64,000 nt of DNA from Diplolepis rosae (Eukaryota; Arthropoda; Insecta; Hymenoptera; Diplolepididae). Of this stretch, positions 45,058-55,565 are shown piece by piece. The stretch is from assembly GCA_030998225.1 (NCBI GenBank), contig JAPYXD010000484.1, positions 5,952,001 to 6,016,000 on the forward strand. Direction: 5' to 3'. The notes under the pieces are model-generated. The model was given only the letters and a program-made list of their open reading frames with translations. It ran no database searches and had not been told where the DNA came from. Positions within the stretch are counted from its first letter, which is position 1. Every line of letters starts with the position of its first letter. Made by a program: the position numbers and the translations under genes.

Positions 45058-46344
45058 ATGTCTCGAGCACAATCTCCCGTCAGGGCCCAGTCCCCCTCTT
45101 ACACCACTGACGAATTACTAGTAAGGGTTCTCAACCAAATGGAAACTCTGACTATCTCATTCAACGCCCTGAAAAAAGAAAACGAAAATAGGATACATGA
45201 AATTTCAAGATTATCAAAGAAATTAGGAGGAGCAGGGACAGTAGAAACAGATAGTGAATTCCAGCAACGACCAGAAGCTACAGACGACCATTCTTTGGTC
45301 GAAGAAAAAACATTCCAAAGAAAAGAAACATTTAGACCAAGGCAGGAAAATATTTACGGTCAATCACCATTTTTCCCAACAACTGTCCCAACAGCACCAC
45401 ACGAAGAACGGAAAATAGGAGCCAAGTTAGCAATTGAAACGATAAAGCCAATTAACGGTCAGGACGACATGGGAGTAGAAGATTTTATAAAAACGGTGAA
45501 GAGAGCTAGAATAAGATGCGAAGAACCAAAAATTATTCTAGATTTAATTTTAGCAAAGAAAATTACACACGCGGCAGAAAAAGCCACTAGGTATATGCAA
45601 ATAAACTCCTATGAAGATTTATACGCGGCACTCAGACAAAATTTGAAACAAACCAGCTCATTAATTTCATTAAAATCTAAATTAGAAAGCTGCAAGCAAG
45701 GCTTAACAGAAACGGTTCAGAACTTCACGACGAGGTTTCGACAAATAACAAATGAAATAAATTACCTAGTCCAATCCCAGCACGTAAAACCCACTAAACG
45801 AAGACTTAAAATAGAATTGGAAGAAGAAGAAGCCGTTAACCGTTACTTATTAAATTTAAAAAGAGAAATTGGAATGCAGGTACGTCTGTTAAAACCGAAC
45901 ACAGGAAACGAGGCTCAAGCATTAGCCATCGAAACTTAAAAATGGTTAAAAGACAGCCAGCCTGTCAGACAAATTATCAAACCACCAGTAAAAATATGGG
46001 CCAAATCACCCGGACCACCTCGACTCAGTGCAAATACTACACCTAGAGCACAGAATAGTACCATACCACTGAGTGACAGATTTAAAATGAATTGCTTCAA
46101 GTGCGGCAAAATAGGTCATATATCTTCACAGTGCCAAGTGAAGCAGGGTTTTCCCCCAGGCCATGGTTTCAAGCGACCACCTCCGGTAAGAGCAATCCAA
46201 GAGGAAGAAACAGAAGCGGAAAACATGACGGAGGAAGAAATAACGGAGCAACTGATCTTCGAGGAAACAGCCGAATTTCTTCCATATGCGGAAGATTACG
46301 AACAATCGATGCCAGAAGAAAAACTGGAAGATACAGATTATTAG
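45058..46344 (+). pseudogene. gag: gag of the gypsy element, one nonsense codon
   Basis: The frame runs from the ATG at 45058 (MSRAQSPVRAQSPSYTTDEL) to 46344, broken by TAA at 45937-45939. The central part is rich in E, K and Q and ends in the retroviral-type nucleocapsid zinc knuckle CFKCGKIGHISSQC (46093-46134). The protein would form the particle shell and bind RNA. Its last part overlaps pol in another frame, as expected for frameshift expression. Confidence 0.9.
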
Positions 46345-49300
46345 TAGACTCAGGAGCTGCTATAAACATAATCAAAGAAAAAATATTGGATGATAAAGAC
46401 GAAAGGAAATCTACCCACAAAACATTCCTAATGGGTAACGATCGGCATATCTCTAAACATTCTACAAAATTAAACTTTTTTGGACAAGAACACGTTTTCT
46501 ACATAGTACCCAACGATTTTCCCTTACCAGAAGGAGGTATAATTGGAATTAAATTCTTTGAAAAATATCCAAGGTATGCGATCACGAACAGTCACCTCGT
46601 GCTAAATAAGGTAAAGCTACCTTTGCACCTAAGCAATGATTTCATACCAGGAAAATCCGAAAAGATATGTACCATTTCAACTGACGCAGAAGATCAAGAT
46701 ATTATCATTATAGATGATAAGGAAATCCCCGACGGACTCTACACTATACGAAACGGACAAATAAAAATCCCATTGAAAAATAATGAGGATTACCCTAAAG
46801 AAGTAAATCTCCAGATTAGCTACGAACCTATATTAAAAATAATCACAAATGAAAGTAATGGAGCTCAAATGACCTTTAGACTAAATGAATTATTGAAAGC
46901 TTCAAGATTAGATCATTTAGAAAAAGACCAGAGAGAATTCATCAAAAAAATGATAGCCAGATATTCGGAAGTTTTCACGTTAGAATCAGACCCACTTCCA
47001 TGTACTAACCTTACCGAACATCAAATAGTACTTAAAAATGGAAAAATAATCAATCTAAGATCCCACAAATTACCTGAAAAACACCGACAGTTTGCCCTAG
47101 AAGAAACAGAAAAGTTATTAAAAAAGGGAATTATAAGAGAAAGCCAATCACCATACAACTCACCTTTATGGATAGTACTGAAAAAAGGAAATAAATTAAG
47201 AATGGTAATTGACTACAGAAAGATTAATGAAGACACGGATCAAGATGCTTACCCATTACCAATGATCGATGATATACTAGATCACTTAGGAAAAGCTAAG
47301 TTCTTTTCTGCCTTTGACCTCTCAGCTGGATTCCACCAAATCCCGATGAAGGAAGAAGACAAAAAGTACACTGCGTTTTCTACAACCTAAGGACATTTCG
47401 AATACAATCGCATGCCTTTCGGTTTAAAGAACGCACCAGCCACTTTCCAAAGAATGATGGATAATGCATTCAGAGGATTAATCGGAACAAAATGCTTTGC
47501 GTACATAGATGACATTGTGATATTCGGAAGCTCAATTCAGGAAGATAATGAGAACTTAGTAGCAGTCATGGAAAGAATCTACCAGTTAGGACTAAGATTA
47601 GAACCGAAAAAATGTGAATACCTTAAACCAGAACTAGAATACCTTGGACACATAATAACCAAAGAAGGAGTCAAACCCAACCCTGAAAAAATAAACTGCA
47701 TAAAAGAATTCAGACCATTGAAAACTGTAAAAGATGTGCAATCATTTTTAGGACTTGCAGGTTACTATAGGACATTCATCAAGAATTTCTCTACTATAGC
47801 GAGACCCTTAAGAAAGCTAACTCAGAAAGAGATAATATTCGATTGGACCCCAGACTGCGAAAAAGCATTTTACGATTTGAAGAACGCATTGGTAACCGCA
47901 CCAGTTTTAAAATTCCCTGATTTTTCCAAACAATTTATACTGACTACGGACGCATCCAACTGTGGATTAGGAGCAGTATTGAGCCAAGACGGGCACCCTT
48001 GTCTTTTTATATCAAGAACATTGAACAAAGCCGAAGAAAAATACACCACCTCTGAAAAAGAACTTTTAGCAATTGTATGGGCTATGAAACGCCTCAGACA
48101 ATATCTTCTCGGAAAGAAATTCAAACAGACCACCGTGCTTTAGTTTGGCTACACAATGTGAAAAAGTGAACTTTTTCCCATCACTAAGGACACATTACAA
48201 GAAGCAATGGAAAAAACCGGAATTAGTACTGAAGAAGAAGAACCAAGCTTGGAAGACCAGTCACCGGAAATAGGAACATTCGACATTAACCGCGAGGCGA
48301 ATGATAGAACCATCAGAAAATGAAACCACAGAAACGGAAGAAGAAATCACAGAAACACCAGGAGACAATACTAATTTATATACGGATTTTATAAATTGGA
48401 AACTACAACCAGTCAAAGGAAAAATTAAAACAAAGCCTAACGCTATCGGCAAACTTCGGAAAGAAGTAACTAAGGATGAAATGCCTATGTACAACGAAGA
48501 AGATTGGCTGTATAAATTAAGTTGGTTTATCGAAGAATTCGTTAACAGAAAACTCTCAATTGTTAGATTATCCTTTGGAGATCCTCTATTTACATTTCTG
48601 GAGCGAAAAGTAATTCAAGAAATAATGGAATTCCTATCAAACTATTATCCAGATAAGAATTTCCACATTTGTTTCTCTACAACCCGAGAATTAACTAAGG
48701 AAGAACGAAAACAAATTATTAAAGAAGCTCATAGGGATCACACTGGAGAACAAAATACTATCGAAAAAGCCAAGAGAATCGGAATTTGGACCAACATGGA
48801 CCAAGACATTAAGGACTATGTCAAAAAATGCCCTATATGCCAACTACAAAAGACCACGCGAATTAAGAATCAATCAGAAAGTATAATACCCGACATACCA
48901 CTCAATCCAAATGATAAAATAGCACTGGATATTTTTGGACCGTTACCCACTACACCTAGAGGTAACAAATACATACTTAGTGTTCAGGATAGATTAACCA
49001 GATACACCACTTTTATACCGTTAGAAAGTGAAACCTCAACAGCAATAGTAGAAGCTCTGATAGAACAATATATTTACATTTATGGATCTCCTAAAATTAT
49101 TCTCACTGATCAAGGGTCTAACTTTCTATCTGAGTTAATGGACCAATTTGAGAAAGCTTTGAAAATCAAACATATTAAAACTACAGCATTCCATCGACAA
49201 TCCAAGGGAAACATTGAAAGAATGCACTCAACCCTGAATAATCTGATCAAAACTAGCATGGCAGAAAATCAGAATAACTGGGACGAAAATCTAAAATATG

Positions 49301-49767
49301 TAACATTCGCAATAAATTCAACAGTAAATCAAACCACGGGATTCACACCCTTTGAACTCACGTTTGGAAGATTACCAAATATACCATCTCAAATTGAAAA
49401 CTCACCCAATTTAACCCATCAAGATCTGATTAGAAAATGGAGGAAAAAACACGAGGAAAACATCAGAAAAGCTAAAGAAAGAATCCAAGTGGAATTAGAA
49501 AAATCTAAGAAAAGATTGGATGAAGGAATAACAAGAACGCATCCTTTATACAAGCCAGGGAACCTAGTTAAAATCTTAAATAACACCAAACAAAACAAAT
49601 TAGAACAATCCTGGAAAGGTCCTTACGAAGTTATAGATTACCTAGATAATAATAATCTACGCATTAGGAATAAAGATAAAATACTGAGAGTACACATAGA
49701 TCAGTGTATGCCTTATTTTTTAGATGAGGACCCTAGTACTTCTAATAGCGGCAATGGCCAACTGTAA
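46326..49767 (+). pseudogene. pol: pol of the gypsy element, disabled
   Basis: Domains in order: aspartic protease (LLVDSGAAINII, about 46344); reverse transcriptase (YPLPMIDDILDHL, FSAFDLSAGFHQI, catalytic box CFAYIDDIVIFG near 47500); RNase H (ILTTDASNCGLGAVL, KELLAIVWAMKRLRQYL); integrase zinc region (H-R-D-H then CPICQLQ, 48730-48845); and the integrase core with D in ALDIFGPL, D in LTDQGSNF and E in GNIERMHSTL. Breaks: TAA at 47388-47390 within the reverse transcriptase, and a frameshift plus apparent loss after the RNase H at about 48125-48300. The integrase ORF is open for 488 codons (48301-49767). Confidence 0.95.
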
Positions 49768-50718
49768 AGCCAACTGTAAAGCCAACTACACCCTACAACC
49801 GTAAAAATTCCCATTATAGAACGGGAAGAGGGTACCATCAAACATATTATACGTATCCCTTATCCTATCCAAAACCTATATTTTGCAGTAATTCCCGACC
49901 ATGACTATTTAATAAAATTTAGAGACTCATATGTAATTACTGACAAGGAAACAATAAATAAATGTACGACGATAAGCGAATATAAAATTTGCGAAAGAAG
50001 CCAACCAAACCTTAGGCTGACTGACAGTGAAACATGCGAAGCTACGATATTCAAGCGATACTCAGAGAACAAATGTAAAACTTCAACTTTTGCTTTACAC
50101 AAAGAAACCTTCATACCCGTACTAAACGGATACATAATAGTACTAATGAACGAGGTATATTTAGATATTAGCTGCGAAACAGGAATAGAACACCTAAAGA
50201 TTAAACAACCCTCACTACTGACGGGCTCAAATTGTAAAATCTATAATGGAATGGACGCACTGTACCTTAGCAAAAATCTAAAGGGACAATTTTACAACGA
50301 ATTCAATGCGACCTACAACATTAGTTACTCTAACGACGATCTAAAAACCTTAGAAAGTAAATTAATACGTCTCCCTAAAATTATAGATAACAATGAATTA
50401 CGACAAGCCAAATTAAGCCTAGACGATGCAGAAAATATGTTAATATCAATAGCCATTAACAGAAGACTAAGAACATGGAGAGAAACAACTATGGATTGGT
50501 TAAGCTATTTAGGTTACGCAGCGCTAGGATTAGGATCAGCCTATGTTCTGTACAGATTAGGAATACTCGAATTCATACAAAAGTGTATGCCCAAAAAACT
50601 CTGTATATTCTGTGTAAAAACAAAGGTAACAACGCCGACGAACATCGTCACTTACAATTCTAGCTTGCAGCCCTTGGTGATCACCGAAATACCAAAAGTA
50701 AGGAGGGTAAGAATTTAG
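49724..50718 (+). pseudogene. env: env-like third ORF, frameshifted
   Basis: An ATG at 49724, overlapping the integrase end in another frame, opens a short hydrophobic leader (TLVLLIAAMANC) resembling a signal peptide. This frame stops near 49803, just after a tandem 12-nt duplication (GCCAACTGTAAA). From about 49780 to 50718 a different frame is open for 312 codons. It contains several cysteines, N-glycosylation-type NxT/S sites, and near the C-terminus a membrane anchor (LGYAALGLGSAYVLYRLGIL) followed by a short cytoplasmic tail. Position, leader and anchor support an envelope-like protein. It is shorter than usual errantiviral Env and no cleavage site is evident. Confidence 0.75.
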
Positions 50719-50743
50719 TAAATTAAGAGACTAATTTATGTCT

Positions 50744-50754
50744 AAAAAGGGGAG
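50744..50754 (+). other. Polypurine tract
   Basis: AAAAAGGGGAG lies directly before the 3' LTR, the primer site for plus-strand DNA synthesis. Confidence 0.85.
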
Positions 50755-50977
50755 CGTTACCAGGCCAGATGATGACCTCCTTCCCCCAGGTTTAGTTACC
50801 TATATATGTAGAGGTTGATGACCTCCCCCTCCTAGGTTTAGCTGTCTATATATGTAGAGGTTCAGGCAGGCCTCTTCAGTTCTTCTCTAAAATCTCTCAC
50901 GAATAAAAATATACAAAGTGACATCAGTTTGATGTCACTACCTTTAAAAATTAGAAAGTTTAGTTTTCGCTATAACA
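50755..50977 (+). repeat. 3' LTR of gypsy element
   Basis: It begins CGTTACC (T to C at the terminal base) and ends TATAACA, followed by the target duplication CCGC. It matches the 5' LTR with about a dozen differences and one or two small indels. Confidence 0.95.
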
Positions 50978-52246
50978 CCGCCCAAAAGTTCGAAAAAATT
51001 TGTTCAACTTTCCCGATGTAGTTATGGTAGTTAAACATGTCGCATATGTTTGAAATTTCACATGCTTATGTTTTAAAGACTGCTCTACAAGAAAATAGAT
51101 CCTAAAACAACATATAGGAGTAGATTTTATCTAAAGTGACGCAAGTGCGGACGAATGCAGTGGAGTCACACAAATTGACCGCGCGTGGGTGTATTTCACG
51201 ACCTGTAGCACTCAAACTATGACTAATTTGACTAAATCCATTTAACAGCGTATTTCTCATATCTTCTAGATAAGAAATATGTGAAAAAGAAATCGATTTT
51301 TTGAAAGGAAAAAAGTAGACGACCCCCTTAATTCACTCAACGTGAGTATAGCCCCTACCCCCACTATTGAAAAGCCACGCGACGTTGCAACCAATTGCGA
51401 TTATACAGCAGTGACCGCGGTTGACTCGACGGAACAATGAAACGCTTTCTCTCAAAAAAGCCCCATTAGGTGGGAGCCCCTACCGCGTCCCGATAAACGA
51501 GATCCATTCGATTCGCGTTCGACCCGATAAACGAGTCCCAACTGCAATAATGAGCGTTACAAATAGAATAATGAGCAGTTCAGTATAACGTGGTCGACGA
51601 CAAGGCATCCATATGCGTCACTGGGTTTACTTGAAATGTATAAGTATATCACTGACGCTTGAGGAGCTTCAAACAATAGCTCAGTAAAATGAGCATTAGG
51701 CGTATTACTTCAACCGGCAGTAGTATGTTTCTCTCAAATAGAAAAAATTCTTACCTCGAGCCTGCCATTAGTTATCGATATATACATACATAAACATCAT
51801 ACAAATGCATTCACACCATTCAGTCGCAGCCAATAATATTTTTCATCCTAAATACACTCAAACATAGAAACCTCACATATATTACCCTAATACTACAAAT
51901 TATCACAAATAATTATAGTGAAACTAAATAAATTTAAACTTCTCCATATGTCCCTTTGATCGAAAGTTGAGTAAAATTACTCGAACTATATTTTTTCCGT
52001 GTATTGTGATTTGAGCTCAGATCATATATATATACAGTTTCCCGTTTGATTTCTCATGTGGTTTCCTATTCACACAATATTCGCCACCAAATTTTTTTTA
52101 CGATTTAGTAATCGAAAATATTCGATACGTATTTTTACATTCTCATCATGGATGAGAAGGTATTGGTTTTATGTGAAAAATGACTTTCGATATTTTTATC
52201 AAATCTTTACATTTTGAGACCCCCTGAGTCAGAAAAAAGGGTTTTT

Positions 52247-52267
52247 ACGAAAGTGTCTGTCTGTCTA

Positions 52268-52300
<33 letters not shown>

Positions 52301-52303
52301 GGT
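52247..52303. repeat. (GTCT)n microsatellite
   Basis: About thirteen GTCT/CTGT units with one ATCT interruption, followed directly by a unique GGTTGGTCGTGTGCGGCATA stretch. Confidence 0.9.
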
Positions 52304-52439
52304 TGGTCGTGTGCGGCATAACTCTCGATAGAATTATCAGATTGAATTGAGCTTTGGCACACTTTATCAGAGCCGAAAAAGTAAGGATAGTTCGTTAACC
52401 AGCCACGTCCAATCAAAATTGAGGGATTGAGCACTACTT

Positions 52440-53145
52440 TTGTGTTTTTGAAAATAATTTTTTGGAAAAATCAAAAATTTCAATGCTGGATTTTGATAGT
52501 GCTCATAAATCTCTACAAATTATCCTGATAACATTTTTTGATTAAATCAAAATTAGAAATGTTACAGCATATTCAAATTCGAAAAAAGTCAATATCAAAA
52601 TTCCATTTTCCATTTAAATTATACGAGATACGAAAAAACGTTATGATACAATATTATTAAATAAATAAAGACCTACAAATTTGAATTGTAACAATTTTTC
52701 ATAAGATGCATATTTTTCTTTTTAATTTAAAAAAAATCTATTGAAAATCCAAAATTCAATTTTTTAACAATAATATGTAAAATACGAAAAAAACGTAAGA
52801 ATACAAAGTTGTTCGTTTCAAAAAGATCTACAAATTTTGTCTGACGCAGTTTCTGATAAGACATATATTTTTCGTTTCAATTCCAAAAAATACGTTTAAA
52901 ATTCAAAAATTCCATGTTTAGACAAAATATATCAGATACAAAAAAAAAGTTTATATGGAAAATTGTTTGCCTAAATGAGGTTTATAAATTCTCATTAAGA
53001 CATTTCGGGACAGGATGTATATTTTATGTTTTGATTTTTAATATTAAAAAAATTCGATTTTTTCACCAAAATATGTGAGATACGAAATAAGCGTTGTTCT
53101 GCAAAATCGTTTCCTTAAATAAAGTCTACGATTGTTTTTTCTTTT
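52440..53145. repeat. Degenerate tandem array, unit about 155 bp
   Basis: A phrase like ATRTGAGATACGAAAAAACG recurs near 52620, 52775, 52935 and 53083. It is followed each time by an AAATAAAGRYCTACAAATT-like phrase and then by CATATTTTTCTTTTTAATT-like sequence. Four or so units have diverged strongly from one another. No ORF. Confidence 0.65.
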
Positions 53146-53419
53146 TGAGAGATTTGGAAGAAAATAAATTATTTTAATCATGTAATTTATTAAAAGGTTA
53201 CTGAAATGTATACAGAAAATCGAGCGCGAGCGTCATGATGAGAATGTGTTCCTTAAGGCTGATAGAGCCTTAAGTAAATTGAATCTCCTGTTTCACTTAA
53301 ATTCAAAAAGAAATAAAGAGACTTTGAGAAAATGTGTAATTGACATCATCTGTAATATTATTACAAAATTTGTTTGAGCTTCAGTATCAAATTATAAGAA
53401 ATAAAGGTAAATGTATGCG

Positions 53420-53520
53420 AAGAGCACAAGACCGAGCGCGAAGCGCGACGATCGAATCGCGCGCCCTAGGCGCGCTCAAACTTGCGAGCGATGAGAATGT
53501 GCCTGCAAAGCGGGCAGATT
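53420..53520. other. GC-rich GCGAAGCGCG island
   Basis: An abrupt GC-rich island in AT-rich DNA contains GAGCGCGAAGCGCGACGATC and the hairpin GCGCGCCCTAGGCGCGC, then GCGAGCGATGAGAATGTG. A partial copy (GAGCGCGAGCGTCATGATG, AGAATGTG) lies at 53222-53251, and a related CGCGCGAAGCG stretch lies at 53636-53645. I do not know the family. Confidence 0.5.
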
Positions 53521-53939
53521 TTTTTATTTTCTTTTATTGAAAAGGTAGACTAAACATTATTCTTAATAATAGTAGAATTTGGGAGTGGAGAATTGAATAC
53601 TTACGGAGCAATGAATTTTTCCATCGCGACTTGCACGCGCGAAGCGTACCGTAGCGTGACTCGCTAGTATTCGGGCTTGACTAAGAGTTCTCCACGCCTA
53701 CGCGCTAAGTAAAATACAATCGCATGCGTCTCAAAATAGTTATGATACAATTGAATACATTAAAAATGAAAAAGAGATTTCATATGATTCTGCACTTAAG
53801 GTGGTAAATGTAAAATGACGTTGAGACTTGAATTCAATGTGATCAGTTTATTTATTATCATTGAAATCGTACAATACATTTTCATGATGTAAATTCTACA
53901 GCTTATTTGAAAATTTAGAAACGTGACCTTACTATTTTT

Positions 53940-54385
53940 TACATTTGGATGAACGTTTGACTTCTAATTTACAAAAACTTAATATTTCAAAAGTTTCGCC
54001 AGAAGAAAAGACTTTCATTTTTAATTTAAAGTATTCGCTTGGCTCAACTTAGTGAAGTGATTCTGTTCCTGATATGGTTTTGCATTTTTTAAAACGATTC
54101 TGAAGAAATTTTTCTGCTCTCACATAGTCTCCCGAAAATTGTATATTACTGAAATATTAGGCTGAGAAGAAGCTTTTTCAGCCTACTCGTACAATTCAGT
54201 TGCGGACGAAATTTGATCGTCAGTAATCATTTGTAAACTTGCTCGATATGCTATTCTTTTAACCGTTTCATAAAATGCAAAACCATATCAGGTATCCAAT
54301 CATTTCGCTTCTCCTCCCGCAACACTTCTGGAATTTTAAGTTTTCGTAAATCAGAAGTCAAACGTACATCAATTTAAAATTCTAT
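53940..54385. repeat. Inverted repeat with protein-like arms
   Basis: The left arm includes GAACGTTTGACTTCTAATTT and GATATGGTTTTGCATTTT. Reversed versions lie at the right (AAAATGCAAAACCATATC, AATCAGAAGTCAAACG). Read on the minus strand, the right arm gives LTSDLRKLKIPEVLREEKRN and DMVLHFMKRLKE before a stop; the left arm gives a diverged version on the plus strand. This may be two opposing decayed copies of one short coding sequence. Confidence 0.5.
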
Positions 54386-54529
54386 TTAACTTGGACAAGA
54401 AGAACGTTACCCATATCTGAATGAATGGACGCATACTCGTCACCCAAATATGGGTGACGTGGCGACGAACGTGTTAAACTTCAGCAACTTCATGCGTTCG
54501 CATACTTCTGATCTACATACATATACATG

Positions 54530-55564
54530 CCCCCATGGCACAATACCTTCCCTGAACGTTCTATGAACGTTCCCATGGAATGTTCGGAAGGTTCCTAGAA
54601 CTAAGAAAATGTCCGGGTTTTTTGAACGTTCCAAAGCAATGTTCTCTGAATGTTCCTGTGGAACGTTCCAGGAAAGTTCAAAAGGAATATTGAGAGAACG
54701 TTCCGCAGCAATATTCAGAGAATATTCAAAGAGAACGTTCCTGGAACCTTCCATAGGAACGTTCAGAGAGCATTTGTATCGAAAGTTCGTAGAACTTTTC
54801 GTGGGAACATTCAGGGAACATTTGCAGAGAACGTTTTGGAACATTCCGCGGGAACATTTAGGGAACATTTTTTGAGAATGTTCCTGGAATTATTTTCTAC
54901 AGCATTCAGGAACCTTTCTTTATAGATAATCCTGCAGCTTCAAACATACTAATGCAGGGAATGTTTTTTATAAATAATTTTGGGCATTAATTTATAGGTA
55001 AAATGAAAAGAATTAATTACAGATATTAATATTTGGTTTATATATTTTAAAATACTTTAAGTACAAAGAGGAAGATGCTATAACGTTTACTGAAACATGT
55101 TTTTAATAAAATATTTAAATAAATTACATTTTTTCATGAATGTAACATTTGATTATCTATAAAGAAAGTTTCCTGAATGCCGTAGAAAATAATTCCAGGA
55201 ACATTCTCAAAAAATTTTCCCGCGGAATGTTCCAAAACGTTCTCTGCAAATGTTCCCTGAATGTTCCCACGAAACTTCTACGAACGTTCGATACAAATGC
55301 TCTCTGAACGTTCCTATGGAAGGTTCCAGGAACGTTCTCTTTGAATATTCTCTGAATATTGCTGCGGAACGTTCTCTCAATACTCCTTTTGAACGTTCCT
55401 GGAACGTTCCACAGGAACATTCAGAGAACATTGCTTTGGAACGTTAAAAAAACCCGGACATTTTCTTACTTCTAGGAACGTTCCTTGAACGTTCCGATGG
55501 AATCTTCCTAACATTCCACGGGAACGTTCATAGAACGTTCAGGGAAGGTATTGTGCTATGGGGG
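54530..55564. mobile_element. Foldback element built of GAAnnTTC motifs
   Basis: The ends CCCCCATGGCACAATACC and GGTATTGTGCTATGGGGG bracket two arms of about 385 bp that are near-perfect inverted copies around a spacer of about 250 bp. Each arm contains some sixteen GAAnnTTC words, most of them GAACGTTC, at irregular spacing, many with the flanking form GGAACGTTCC. The open frames that run through the arms (54440-54868 and others) are products of this repetition, not genes. Confidence 0.85.
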
Positions 55565-55565
55565 T

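Larger units (their letters stand above)
43992..50977 (+). mobile_element. Ty3/gypsy LTR retrotransposon with env-like ORF
   Basis: The element is complete: two LTRs of about 222 bp, a primer binding site, gag, pol, an env-like ORF and a polypurine tract. The 4-bp target duplication CCGC is present at 43988-43991 and 50978-50981. All three reading frames carry disabling mutations. The order protease, reverse transcriptase, RNase H, integrase and the env-like third ORF fit insect errantivirus-like gypsy lineages. The LTRs differ at roughly a dozen sites, so the insertion is not recent. Confidence 0.95.
43301..52001. mobile_element. TA-flanked CACGG TIR element, host of the gypsy insertion
   Basis: The left end CACGGAGAAAAATAGCTGGA and reversed right end CACGGAAAAAATATAGTTCG, both followed by GTAATTTTACTC, are flanked by TA (43299-43300 and 52002-52003). 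A second matching block, GGTCGTCTACTTTTT, lies 130 bp inside on the left and is mirrored near 51309. After removing the gypsy element the length is about 1.7 kb. No transposase was recognised in the remaining arms. Confidence 0.65.

Noticed and set aside
52207..52434. Minus-strand frame encoding a QTDR repeat peptide
   Set aside because: It is the translation of the (GTCT)n microsatellite.
53430..53480. Possible Helitron 3' end because of the GC-rich hairpin
   Set aside because: No CTRR terminus follows the hairpin at the expected distance and no matching 5' TC end was found.
54440..55447. Several overlapping open frames of 65-142 codons on both strands, rich in F, R, E and T
   Set aside because: They arise from the repeated GAACGTTC word in the foldback arms, run in mirrored frames and have no domain.
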